DNA from: Candidatus Neomicrothrix sp. UBA2517
Lineage (GTDB): Bacteria; Actinomycetota; Acidimicrobiia; Acidimicrobiales; UBA8592
Assembly (NCBI GenBank): GCA_002341185.1
Contig: DDNP01000002.1
Location: forward strand, 62,001-126,000
Length of the DNA stretch: 64,000 nucleotides
Direction of reading: 5' to 3'
The position numbers and the translations under genes are program-made. Below are positions 36,024-44,108 of this stretch, one piece after another. Position 1 is the stretch's first letter; each line of letters starts with the position of its first letter. The notes under the pieces are model-generated. The model was not told the DNA's origin and did no database searches. It saw only the letters and a list, made by a program, of their open reading frames with translations.

Positions 36024-36035
36024 TTTACTAGTAAA
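36024..36035. promoter_or_regulatory. 12-base palindrome in the GSII/GSI gap
   Basis: A perfect palindrome TTTACTAGTAAA midway between the divergent glutamine synthetase genes. It could be an operator for a homodimeric regulator. Short perfect palindromes also occur by chance in AT-rich DNA, so the support is weak. Confidence 0.25.
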
Positions 36036-36064
36036 CACGACTCTAGGGCGTAAGTTGCAAAGAA

Positions 36065-36082
36065 ATGTTAACAGCATGTTAA
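36065..36082. promoter_or_regulatory. Direct repeat ATGTTAA spaced 11 bp, candidate GlnR-type operator
   Basis: Two perfect copies of ATGTTAA start 11 bases apart (36065 and 36076), about 58 bases before the glnA start. OmpR/PhoB-family regulators, which include GlnR, bind direct repeats spaced by about one helical turn. A GlnR-like regulator gene lies 1.4 kb downstream. The sequence is not identical to the known Streptomyces GlnR box, so this is an inference. Confidence 0.4.
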
Positions 36083-36131
36083 TTTGGGTTTGATAAGGGG
36101 ACTTTTGCTTAAATTTGGCTAGAAATAACAT

Positions 36132-37457
36132 ATGGAACCCAAAAAAGATTATGTATTGAGAACTGTTGAAGAACGAGGAGTACGCCTTATTCGCTTGTGG
36201 TTTACCGATGTTCTGGGACAATTAAAGTCACTTGCTATTTCTCCTGCAGAACTTGAAGCTGCCTTCGAAGAGGGGCTGCATTTTGATGGCTCTGCGATAA
36301 ACGGGTTCAGTAGAGTTCAGGAAAGTGATGTATTAGCAATCCCTGATGCGAACAGTTTTGAATTATTGCCATGGGTTGACCCTTCAGAACCAAATGGTCG
36401 AATATTCTGTGATATTCATAATCTAGATGGAACTCCTTTTGCTGGCGACCCGCGACATGTATTGCGCAGGAATCTTCAGCGTGCAAAGGAAAAAGGGTTT
36501 ACATTTTTCACTGCACCAGAAATTGAATATTTTTATTTTGAAAGCGCAACCGACCCTGTGCCTCTTGATAATGCAGGGTATTTTGACCTGACAACACTTG
36601 ATCTTGGCAGTAGTTTAAGGAGGCGCACATTAGCAATGTGCGAAGCTATGGGAATACCTGTTGAGTACTCATTCCACGAGGACAACGCCAGCCAACATGA
36701 AATTGACCTGCGTTATACTGAAACGCTTGACATGGCAGACAACATCATGACTCTGCGTTTAATTGTGCGTAAAATAGCACTGGACGCTGACATCCACGCA
36801 ACGTTTATGCCTAAACCTCTGGACAGCGGGCAAGGGTCAGGAATGCACACGCATATGTCGCTATTTGAAGGTGACGTGAATGCATTCCACGACCCGGAAG
36901 ATGAAATGGGACTTTCAGATACGGCACGAAAATTTATGGCCGGAGTTTTGTTTCACGCTCCGGAATTTACTGCTGTAACAAATCAACTAGTTAATAGCTA
37001 CAAACGAATGATAGCCGGCTATGAATCCCCAGTTTATGTTAGTTGGGCAAGAAATAATCGCTCAGCTCTTGTTCGAGTCCCTATCCACAAAGCAGGAAAA
37101 GCTTCATCAACAAGAATTGAGTACAGAGCATTAGACTCTGCTGCCAATCCTTATTTGGCCTATTCAGTTATTCTAGCTGCAGGACTAAAAGGCATTGAAG
37201 GAAACTATGAACTCCCTGCTGAAGCTGATGATAATTTGTGGTCGCTTAATAGGGCCGAAGCACGCTCATCTGGTTTGCGGCAACTACCTCAAGATTTACG
37301 ACAAGCGTTAGACCTTATGGAAGGATCTGAATTAGTAGCAACCGCTCTGGGAGATCATATCTTTGAATGGTTCCTTAGGAATAAACGATCTGAATGGGAG
37401 CTATACCAGGGAAGAGTTACCCCCTTCGAACTTGAACAATATTTACCAGTCTGGTGA
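36132..37457 (+). CDS. glnA: Glutamine synthetase type I (GSI-alpha-like)
   Basis: 441 residues, the length of GSI-alpha forms. VRLIRLWFTDVLGQLKSLAI begins, FDGSAINGF is the loop, TAPEIEYFYF and SFHEDNASQHEIDLRY supply metal residues, MPKPLDSGQGSGMHTHMSLFEG is the key active site, and LVNSYKRMIAGYESPVYVSWARNNRSALVRVP closes it. Where GSI-beta has the adenylylation Tyr (NLYDLPP), this reads DDNLWSLNRAEA, with Trp, so it is probably not controlled by GlnE. It lies next to the GlnR-like regulator and divergent from GSII, forming a nitrogen-assimilation block. Confidence 0.96.
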   Translation: MEPKKDYVLRTVEERGVRLIRLWFTDVLGQLKSLAISPAELEAAFEEGLHFDGSAINGFSRVQESDVLAIPDANSFELLPWVDPSEPNGRIFCDIHNLDGTPFAGDPRHVLRRNLQRAKEKGFTFFTAPEIEYFYFESATDPVPLDNAGYFDLTTLDLGSSLRRRTLAMCEAMGIPVEYSFHEDNASQHEIDLRYTETLDMADNIMTLRLIVRKIALDADIHATFMPKPLDSGQGSGMHTHMSLFEGDVNAFHDPEDEMGLSDTARKFMAGVLFHAPEFTAVTNQLVNSYKRMIAGYESPVYVSWARNNRSALVRVPIHKAGKASSTRIEYRALDSAANPYLAYSVILAAGLKGIEGNYELPAEADDNLWSLNRAEARSSGLRQLPQDLRQALDLMEGSELVATALGDHIFEWFLRNKRSEWELYQGRVTPFELEQYLPVW

Positions 37458-37544
37458 TGATTGATAAACAGATGATTCTAAACACATTATGAAAAAGAAA
37501 ATATACTCTAAACAAAATTCAACTAATGAGAGCACGATTTAAAG

Positions 37545-38225
37545 ATGTCTCAGTTACTTGTCTATCCTGACCCTCCACCACCAGAACTAGCGCAATCGCT
37601 GGATCTTGCAGGATTTTCGTGGAAAGCAGTAGCAAACTCGACTCTGGCTGATGAAAAGTCGATAGATCAGGAATGGGGCGGGGCAGTAATCGTAGCTGAT
37701 GAGGATCCGAATGATGCATTTGCATTTGCAAGGTTCTTAAGGAAAAAACCAAGTCCACAGCAGGGTATTTTAATTTTATTGAATGCTACCCAGTTAGGCC
37801 AGTTGGAACTTCGAGATGAATTATTCGATGACTTTATTTTGACTCCTTTTCGGCATCAAGAATTAGAGGCTCGATTGAAACACTTATTCTGGTCACAAGG
37901 AGTTGATAGCAGAGGTGAAGTACTATCGCATGGTGATCTCATTCTGAATCTTGAAACCTATCAAGCAGCCGTCAATGGACGACCCCTTGATTTAACTTAT
38001 ATGGAGTACGAATTGTTGAAATTCTTAGTAACTCACCCAGGGAAAGTTTTCAGTAGAGAAACTCTTTTATCTCGTGTCTGGGGCTATGACTATTTTGGTG
38101 GAGCTCGAACTGTAGATGTCCATGTGAGACGTCTCAGGTCCAAACTAGGAGAAGAATTCGCTGGTTTAATACAAACGGTACGATCTGTGGGCTACAGCTT
38201 CGGACAATCTAGGTGGAATACTTAA
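37545..38225 (+). CDS. OmpR/PhoB-family orphan response regulator, GlnR-like
   Basis: 226 residues. The receiver-like N-terminal domain (about 1-120) departs from the usual pattern: the position for the phosphorylated Asp reads GAVIVADEDPND, with no DDD pocket or Thr/Lys pair. This matches GlnR, which works without a kinase. The C-terminal winged helix (about 125-222) has LDLTYMEYELLKFLVTHPGKVFSRETLLSRVWGYDYFGGARTVDVHVRRLRSKLG. It is 87 bases after glnA in the same direction, and no histidine kinase gene is near, so nitrogen regulation is likely. GlnR identity is inferred from context and fold, not from a search. Confidence 0.75.
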   Translation: MSQLLVYPDPPPPELAQSLDLAGFSWKAVANSTLADEKSIDQEWGGAVIVADEDPNDAFAFARFLRKKPSPQQGILILLNATQLGQLELRDELFDDFILTPFRHQELEARLKHLFWSQGVDSRGEVLSHGDLILNLETYQAAVNGRPLDLTYMEYELLKFLVTHPGKVFSRETLLSRVWGYDYFGGARTVDVHVRRLRSKLGEEFAGLIQTVRSVGYSFGQSRWNT

Positions 38226-38262
38226 GAAATTTGTAGAAAGGGATGTACTTATTAGTCAATGA

Positions 38263-38442
38263 CTAGGGCTTTTCGTGAAAATCTTTTCGGCTTAGTTCAT
38301 GAAGTTCAGTTCCGTTGTGATCTCTATCAACTTGATTTTGAAGAATGGTTCCAAGTAAACCACTGAACAATAAACCTGTCATGATAATTGATACAGGTAC
38401 GATAACAGTCAATAAAATAATAATGACTACCGATCCAATCAT
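38263..38442 (-). CDS. Small single-span membrane protein (59 residues)
   Basis: ATG at 38442 has GGGAG seven bases before it; stop TAG at 38263. One hydrophobic helix (VVIIILLTVIVPVSIIMTGLL, residues about 5-25) is followed by a polar tail NQVDRDHNGTELHELSRKDFHEKP. It lies between the GlnR-like gene and the RidA gene, in the RidA direction and 30 bases beyond RidA. I recognise no family. The good ribosome site and a real transmembrane helix support it as a gene. Confidence 0.72.
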   Translation of the reverse strand: MIGSVVIIILLTVIVPVSIIMTGLLFSGLLGTILQNQVDRDHNGTELHELSRKDFHEKP

Positions 38443-38472
38443 AAATTAACTCCCATATACATTATTTTTTGT

Positions 38473-38859
38473 TTATATTTGTGCTTCTACTCTAGCCCAC
38501 GCTTCGATCTCTACAACTGCTCCGAGAGGAAGAGCTGCTACAGCTACAGCGGAACGCGCAGGCCGATGTATTCCGAACTCATTCATATAAATATCATTCA
38601 TCTGCTGGTAATCGCCTATATCTGTAAGAAAAATAGTTGTCTTAACAACATTTTGAAGTGTGATCCCTTCACTTTCTAGAAGAGCTTTGAGGTTTATAAA
38701 TGCCTGCACCAGTTCGGGTTCAAGCCCTCCACTAACTAGCAAGCCGTTCCGAAGGCCTATTTGGCCAGATGTAATAAACCACTCGCCAGATTGTAAAATT
38801 GGTGTGTATGGTCCAATAGGTTTTGACATATCTTTAGAGTACTCGGAGCCATTAACCAA
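38473..38859 (-). CDS. RidA (YjgF/YER057c/UK114) family protein
   Basis: 128 residues if the TTG at 38859 is the start; an ATG at 38829 would drop ten residues and probably beta strand one, so TTG is preferred. Family marks: GPYTPILQSGEWFITSGQIGL, FINLKALLESEGITLQNVVKTTIFLTDIGDYQQMN, and the final active-site part RSAVAVAALPLGAVVEIEAWA, whose Arg is the catalytic residue of deaminating RidA proteins. It removes reactive enamines, for example from amino acid metabolism. It runs divergent to the thioredoxin-like lipoprotein gene, 48 bases away. Confidence 0.9.
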   Translation of the reverse strand: MVNGSEYSKDMSKPIGPYTPILQSGEWFITSGQIGLRNGLLVSGGLEPELVQAFINLKALLESEGITLQNVVKTTIFLTDIGDYQQMNDIYMNEFGIHRPARSAVAVAALPLGAVVEIEAWARVEAQI

Positions 38860-38907
38860 CTATGAGACTCTTATCAAACTCTTAATAGAGTCGAGTAGAA
38901 TATAGGA

Positions 38908-39828
38908 ATGAGATACAAGAATATTGCTACTAAAAAAGGCGCTTTGACTCGAAGGCTGTTTCTATTAGGAGCTAGCACTACTGCTATTACAGTTGCTTGC
39001 TCACCCCAAAATTTGAATCCTGAGAATAGTTCAATTAGCAATCTTAGATATCTAAAGAGCGGTTTCGCTGATGGGCTTGTCAGCCCTACGACACTTAGCG
39101 TAAGGTCACCTCAACGAGCTCCATTCTTACTATACGGGTCTGACGGAATCCCAATCGTAAATAATGTGCCAAAGACAATTGCAGCTAGTCTGCAATTTCC
39201 ATCGGGTAAATCTGAAGCACTTGATTTAGAGAGGTTTAGTGAGGCAATCCCTACTCCGTATTTTCTTCTGCGTTTTGAAACAAATGAGGTGGGAATTCAT
39301 AAGTTGTCTTATCTACTTGATGAAAATCGTCAGTCACTTTCTTTTTTTGTTGATGAACAAGAAAATATTGATCTAGTTCAAATAGGAGATAAATTACGTG
39401 AAACAGAGATGCCTACTTTTGATGACCCGCTAAATTTCTCAATGATTTGTACTCGATTTGATCCATGTCCGTATCACGCTGTCACCGTCAGAGAAGCCTT
39501 GTCGAATTCTTTACCGACTGTTCTACTGATTTCTACACCTGGGTTTTGTCAAACAAGTATTTGTGGCCCCTCGCTGGAAATACTGATCGAACTTCTTGAA
39601 GACAATACAGAAGGTCTGAACGTAATACATGCGGAAGTGTATGTTAACCCTGAAGACATATCTAAAACTAATAACATAACAGATCTCCTATCTCCAGTGG
39701 TTAAGGACTATGGAATGACTTTTGAACCAAGCCTCATAACCGCTAACGGCGAAAATGTAGTGACCGCGCGCCTAGATTACACATTTGACAAAATTGAGAT
39801 GGAGACTGCTTTATCTACGATTAACTAA
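38908..39828 (+). CDS. Tat-type lipoprotein with thioredoxin-like domain
   Basis: 306 residues. The N-terminal LTRRLFLLGASTTAITVAC combines a twin-arginine motif with a lipobox ending at Cys, so it is exported folded and lipid-anchored. A middle beta-rich domain is followed by a thioredoxin-like fold around LPTVLLISTPGFCQTSICGPSLEILIELL, with a C-x4-C pair rather than the usual CxxC, and DPCPYH upstream. This resembles secreted actinobacterial thioredoxin-like proteins of unknown role. It overlaps the convergent HesB gene by 8 bases. Confidence 0.75.
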   Translation: MRYKNIATKKGALTRRLFLLGASTTAITVACSPQNLNPENSSISNLRYLKSGFADGLVSPTTLSVRSPQRAPFLLYGSDGIPIVNNVPKTIAASLQFPSGKSEALDLERFSEAIPTPYFLLRFETNEVGIHKLSYLLDENRQSLSFFVDEQENIDLVQIGDKLRETEMPTFDDPLNFSMICTRFDPCPYHAVTVREALSNSLPTVLLISTPGFCQTSICGPSLEILIELLEDNTEGLNVIHAEVYVNPEDISKTNNITDLLSPVVKDYGMTFEPSLITANGENVVTARLDYTFDKIEMETALSTIN

Positions 39829-40141
39829 AGCTTTGTCCGCATCCGCAGGTCTTTTGAGCATTTGGATTGTCAATGCTGAAGCCTGACTGGTCTAAACCAT
39901 CTTTGTAATCGAGCGTGGCTCCCTGCAGAAGCATAGAACTTGAAGGATCTACAACCACTCGGATAGCCCCAAAATTAAGTGTTTCATCGTCATCAGCTAT
40001 ATCCGAATCAAAATACATTTCATAGCTAAATCCTGAACAGCCACCGGGCCTAACAGCCACCCTAAGCGCGAGATCTTCTTCGCCTTCTCCTTTAATTAAC
40101 TCATCTACTTTTGTGGTTGCGGTCTCTGTAAGTGTGATCAC
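39821..40141 (-). CDS. erpA: HesB/IscA-type iron-sulfur cluster carrier
   Basis: 106 residues. The GTG at 40141 is preferred: GGAG precedes it by six bases and ITLTETATTKVDELI is the normal start of this family; longer frames add a non-conserved leader. LALRVAVRPGGCSGFSYEMYFDSD holds the first Cys and KTCGCGQSF holds the paired C-terminal cysteines. It carries Fe-S clusters to apoproteins. It is divergent from the Mrp-type carrier, 90 bases away, so the two may share control. Confidence 0.93.
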   Translation of the reverse strand: MITLTETATTKVDELIKGEGEEDLALRVAVRPGGCSGFSYEMYFDSDIADDDETLNFGAIRVVVDPSSSMLLQGATLDYKDGLDQSGFSIDNPNAQKTCGCGQSFS

Positions 40142-40231
40142 TTCTAACTCCATTAGGTTGGTTAAATTCATTTTACAAGAAAGTATGGCAGAGAGAAAAG
40201 GGTTACGTAAAAAATTTTGTATGATTTTCTT

Positions 40232-41398
40232 ATGGATGATAATAATTCTGATCTTGGAATCAAAGAAAAGGTCATGAATCAACTACGAGGTGTTATTGAT
40301 CCAGAACTTGGTTCAGACATTGTTGACTTAGGCATGGTTAAAGAAGTTGACTTCAGAGATAGCGGTGAATTACAGATAACAATTGCTTTAACCACCGCTG
40401 GGTGCCCATTAAAGGCGCAAATTCAAAAAGATATCCGAGGAAGAATGAAAAGTATCTCGGAAGTTAAACATGTCAAAGTTAATTGGACTGAGTTATCAGA
40501 TGAAGAACGTGCACAAACGATGGACCGAGCTCGATTTAATTTATCGAAGGAGGATGTAGTCACTCAAATTCCACCAACGACGAAATCGATCATGATTGCT
40601 TCTGGAAAAGGTGGAGTAGGGAAATCATCAGTAACTGCAAATATCGCTACCGGACTAGCGGCGAGGGGCCTGACAGTGGGTGTTCTTGATGCTGATATTT
40701 GGGGATTCTCAATTCCTCAAATGCTAGGCGTTGAAGGACGGTTAGCTGGAAACGAAGAAACTAAGAGGATTGTTCCACTAGTTAAAAACATAGGATCAGG
40801 CACATTGAAGATTATTTCAATGGGGTTCTTAGTTGATGAAAATAAATCATCTCTCAATTGGCGTGGCTTAATTCTAAATCGTGCTGTACGACATTTTCTT
40901 GAAGACGTTGAATGGGGTGAAATGGATTACCTCATAATTGACATGCCTCCAGGAACAGGCGACGTTCAAATGGGGTTGGCAAAGATGCTTCCGAGGTCAG
41001 ACATGATCGTTGTGACTACACCATCAAAAACTGTGCAAACTGTAGCGACACGAGTTGCTAGCATGGCACAAAGTTACTACTTGAGGATTGCGGGAGTAGT
41101 CGAAAATATGTCAGCGTTTATAAATGAGGATGGAAAAGAATATAACATATTTGGTAGCGGCGGCGGAGAAGAGTTGGCTCAAGAACTTGGAGTGCCTTTA
41201 TTAGGTTCTATTCCCATTGACCCATTCGTTAGCAATGGGTCCGATACTGGGGTTCCAGTTATTCTTGGCGATGGCCATGCTGCTAGAGCCCTGAATTCAA
41301 TAGTCGATGAAGTGATTTCAGCAGTGCCAAGAATTAATCCCCTGGACTGCACGGCTCATGGATCCTTAGAAACATCTGTATCTATCACAAATAGTTAA
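40232..41398 (+). CDS. mrp: Mrp/NBP35 family P-loop iron-sulfur carrier
   Basis: 388 residues from the ATG at 40232. N-terminal DUF59/MIP18-type domain (about 8-85: LRGVIDPELGSDIVDLGMVKEVDF), then the P-loop ATPase with IASGKGGVGKSSVTANIA, VLDADIWGFSIPQMLG, and DYLIIDMPPGTGDVQM. It binds and transfers Fe-S clusters. The usual C-terminal CxxC does not appear in the visible tail (GSLETSVSITNS), so cluster binding by that motif is uncertain. The tail ends in a 4-base overlap with the convergent MBL gene. Confidence 0.94.
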   Translation: MDDNNSDLGIKEKVMNQLRGVIDPELGSDIVDLGMVKEVDFRDSGELQITIALTTAGCPLKAQIQKDIRGRMKSISEVKHVKVNWTELSDEERAQTMDRARFNLSKEDVVTQIPPTTKSIMIASGKGGVGKSSVTANIATGLAARGLTVGVLDADIWGFSIPQMLGVEGRLAGNEETKRIVPLVKNIGSGTLKIISMGFLVDENKSSLNWRGLILNRAVRHFLEDVEWGEMDYLIIDMPPGTGDVQMGLAKMLPRSDMIVVTTPSKTVQTVATRVASMAQSYYLRIAGVVENMSAFINEDGKEYNIFGSGGGEELAQELGVPLLGSIPIDPFVSNGSDTGVPVILGDGHAARALNSIVDEVISAVPRINPLDCTAHGSLETSVSITNS

Positions 41399-42195
41399 CG
41401 AATTGCCCATCCTGCTTTTAGGAGTTTAACTGATTTCTCGTCCGCCAGTTTAGCCAAATGAACTTCAAAGGTTTCGGCTAAGCTTTCAATTTCTTCCGGC
41501 TCTGAACCCTTTGAAACACTAGCAATTGCGATTTCTGCTGTGGTTTTAGCACCTTTTTTTAGGGCTCTCATGATAGCTTGATCGGTCTTATCAAACGACT
41601 GGATCACTGTAGAAATAGCATTCTTGGGATCTTCAATTACGTGTCCAAATGCTGGAGCGAATCTCTTTAGACGCATCCTTTGTATCTTCTGGAAACTCTG
41701 ATGGTAGGCAATAAGATCAGAGGACCCAGAAATAAGAGGAATTGATTCATCATCCAAAAGCAACTTTCCACAAATCAATGTTTTCTCTTCCTCTAATAAG
41801 AAAGACTTATGACCAGCTACTGGACCATCCATATCATGAATAGTAATTCTGAACTCGGTTCCCAAAATTGTGTCTCCGTCTTTGGGAGTTAATCTTTCTG
41901 CTCCTGTGCGTTCGATAAGTTCATCTATTGCTCCGGCATGCTCAGGGTTCGAGCAAGTACTTGTAACCCAGCGGATTCGATCTCCACCACAGCCAATGAC
42001 CGAATCGAGGTGCACACTGTTTTCTGGACCCGGATCAATGACTACAATTTCATCAATGCCTATTAGATAAGTGTTAGTTCCGTAAGATGTGTGGGGGCTT
42101 GGATTTAAGGCAAGAATCCTTCTTACAAGAGGACTTAACGCGCGAGCAACACCGGGCACTATTGGCTCTGGTCCTTCTTCCTTCTCTAGTTCCAT
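41395..42195 (-). CDS. Metallo-beta-lactamase-fold protein with degenerate metal site
   Basis: 266 residues. The MBL fold is clear from VIDPGPENSVHLDSV, WVTSTCSNPEHAGAIDELI, GHKSFLLEEEKTLICGKLLLDD and FAPAFGHVIEDP. In the metal motif HxHxDH the two His and the Asp are replaced: it reads C81-x-N83-x-E85-H86. GHKS keeps one His, but the GD pair is GK. So it probably lacks a normal zinc pair. A winged helix-like tail (residues about 200-266: IMRALKKGAKTTAEIAIAS) follows, as in LACTB2-like proteins. Likely a binding or structural role; the family in other Actinobacteria has a normal site. Confidence 0.78.
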   Translation of the reverse strand: MELEKEEGPEPIVPGVARALSPLVRRILALNPSPHTSYGTNTYLIGIDEIVVIDPGPENSVHLDSVIGCGGDRIRWVTSTCSNPEHAGAIDELIERTGAERLTPKDGDTILGTEFRITIHDMDGPVAGHKSFLLEEEKTLICGKLLLDDESIPLISGSSDLIAYHQSFQKIQRMRLKRFAPAFGHVIEDPKNAISTVIQSFDKTDQAIMRALKKGAKTTAEIAIASVSKGSEPEEIESLAETFEVHLAKLADEKSVKLLKAGWAIR

Positions 42196-42220
42196 AAGTT
42201 ATAAACCTTTGTGACCTTTC

Positions 42221-42730
42221 TTAGTCATCCTCTAATTCCGGTGGGAAATTCTCACTGTCATGTTCTGCGTTTAGATCTACAATTCTACCTTGATCATTCC
42301 GATAGAAGAAGAAAGAATTCCGAGAATTATTATTTTTGCTTTCGTTGTTTTGTGAATCTTCAAAGATTGAAGATTTGTACCTAAATCTACTCAAGACAAG
42401 ACTTCGAAAAATAGGTCTGCTTAATGGAAATAAAAGCAATAGACCGAAGGCATCAGTTAAAAAACCCGGAGTTAGCATCAATGCCCCCGCAAATAGAACT
42501 AGACCCCCATCAACCAACTCTTTATTGGGTATTTGCCCTCTAATTAATTGGGATTTTATTTTTCGAATTATCCCGAGTCCTTGTGCTCGAACTAACCAGG
42601 CGCCAATAAAACTAACAAGAACCAATAGCAGGATCGAATTGAAAACCCCTGTATTCTGAGCGACTTTAACGATCACATACAATTCTGCGATTGGGATAAT
42701 TATGAAAAGAATGACCAAAATAAACATCAA
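42221..42730 (-). CDS. fxsA: FxsA-family membrane protein
   Basis: 169 residues, four hydrophobic segments. VILFIIIPIAELYVIVKVAQNTGVFNSILLLVLVSFIGAWLVRAQGL and ALMLTPGFLTDAFGLLLLFPLSRPIFRSLVL match FxsA, a cytoplasmic membrane protein that affects F-plasmid exclusion of phage T7 in E. coli. The C-terminal tail is polar (NDQGRIVDLNAEHDSENFPPELEDD). Role in Actinobacteria unknown. It converges with no gene: the selA gene starts divergently 115 bases away. Confidence 0.88.
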   Translation of the reverse strand: MMFILVILFIIIPIAELYVIVKVAQNTGVFNSILLLVLVSFIGAWLVRAQGLGIIRKIKSQLIRGQIPNKELVDGGLVLFAGALMLTPGFLTDAFGLLLLFPLSRPIFRSLVLSRFRYKSSIFEDSQNNESKNNNSRNSFFFYRNDQGRIVDLNAEHDSENFPPELEDD

Positions 42731-42844
42731 TTTCAGTCTACGTCTGATTTATTAACGTTTGACCAAACCTACTGAATCGGAACTTTTTTAGATTTGGTAA
42801 TTTCTTTTATGAAAAAATGCATTGAATCGTCCTAGAGTCAATAC

Positions 42845-44104
42845 ATGGATACTTATCCTCCATCTGTGAATGAATTAGTAGAAGCCTATTCCGAGTCTGG
42901 AATACCTAGACCTCTTCTTGTGGATGAAGTTAGAAAAGCTATCGATGAAAGACAATGGGATAAGTTAGATGAACGTATTGAAGTTCTTAAGAGATTATCG
43001 CTACAGGAAGTAGTCAATGGGACAGGCGTAATTTTACACACAAATCTTGGTCGGGCGTCTTGGCCATCAACTTTTTCAGGAGCCCCAATAAATCTTGAAT
43101 TTGACTTAAACTCTGGATCTCGAGGATCACGACAAAACTACATAGGTCGCTTATTTGCAAACCTATGCGGGACAGAGTCAGCGATGGTAGTTAATAACTG
43201 TTCATCAGCTGTTCTTTTAATCCTTTCTGCTCTTGCCCATGAACGCGGCGTAGCAATTTCAAGAGGAGAAATGGTGGAAATAGGCGGAGGTTTTCGAGTC
43301 CCAGACGTTCTTGAACTATCTGGAGCGTACCTAGTAGAAGTTGGAACAACGAATAAAACGCGACGAGAAGATTACGAACGTGCAATAAATGCTAACCGAG
43401 ATGTCTCTATGATTATGAAGATCCATCAATCCAATTACAAGATAGTTGGTTTCACCGAATCTACAGAAATGCAGGAACTTTCTGGAATCGGAGTGCCGTT
43501 AGTAGCTGATATTGGTTCCGGATTGTTAGACGAAAATTGTTTCTGGTTAGAAAATGGACCACCCAACTGGCTAATAGGTGAACCAGGTGCACGACAAACT
43601 CTTTTACAGGGCGCTGATATTGTAACTTTTTCTGCTGACAAATTATTAGGTGGTCCACAAGCAGGCATTATCGCAGGAAAAAAAGACCTTATCAATAAAT
43701 GCCTTAATCATCCTTTTGCACGAGCGGTCAGGCCTGGTGGATTAGTCCTTTCGTCTCTTCAAGATTTGGCATACAAGTATCTAAATCGTAATTGGGAAGA
43801 AATTCCATTTTGGAAGATGGCCGTTACGACTGTAGATGAACTTCAGGAACGGGCAGAAAACCTCAAAATCGGAACTCCTGTGCCTCTATATTCTGTTCCT
43901 GGTGGAGGAACCCTTCCTGATGTTGAGATCCCTTCATTTGGTATTAAAATTAATGACGATATTTCATCACAACTTCGCGATATGGTCGATGATAATCTAC
44001 CGATCATTGCACGAGTCGAAGACGGTAATACGCTGCTCGATTTAAGAACTATTAACCCTGCATTAGATGAATACGTGAAATCATCGCTAAAGCAAATTCT
44101 CTAG
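42845..44104 (+). CDS. selA: L-seryl-tRNA(Sec) selenium transferase
   Basis: Converts seryl-tRNA-Sec to selenocysteinyl-tRNA with selenophosphate, PLP-dependent. 419 residues, a little shorter than E. coli SelA (463), mostly at the N-terminus. INGTGVILHTNLGRA-type text appears as VVNGTGVILHTNLGRAS, VNNCSSAVLLIL, and the PLP Lys in FSADKLLGGPQAGI (about residue 266). The RPGGLVLSSLQDLAYKYL region and GGGTLPDVEIPS are conserved. It ends 4 bases before selB, forming a two-gene operon; selD is not in the window. Confidence 0.96.
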   Translation: MDTYPPSVNELVEAYSESGIPRPLLVDEVRKAIDERQWDKLDERIEVLKRLSLQEVVNGTGVILHTNLGRASWPSTFSGAPINLEFDLNSGSRGSRQNYIGRLFANLCGTESAMVVNNCSSAVLLILSALAHERGVAISRGEMVEIGGGFRVPDVLELSGAYLVEVGTTNKTRREDYERAINANRDVSMIMKIHQSNYKIVGFTESTEMQELSGIGVPLVADIGSGLLDENCFWLENGPPNWLIGEPGARQTLLQGADIVTFSADKLLGGPQAGIIAGKKDLINKCLNHPFARAVRPGGLVLSSLQDLAYKYLNRNWEEIPFWKMAVTTVDELQERAENLKIGTPVPLYSVPGGGTLPDVEIPSFGIKINDDISSQLRDMVDDNLPIIARVEDGNTLLDLRTINPALDEYVKSSLKQIL

Positions 44105-44108
44105 ATCT

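Noticed and set aside
36024..36035. The palindrome TTTACTAGTAAA as a firm operator
   Set aside because: A 12-base palindrome in AT-rich DNA is weak evidence on its own; kept only as a low-confidence feature.
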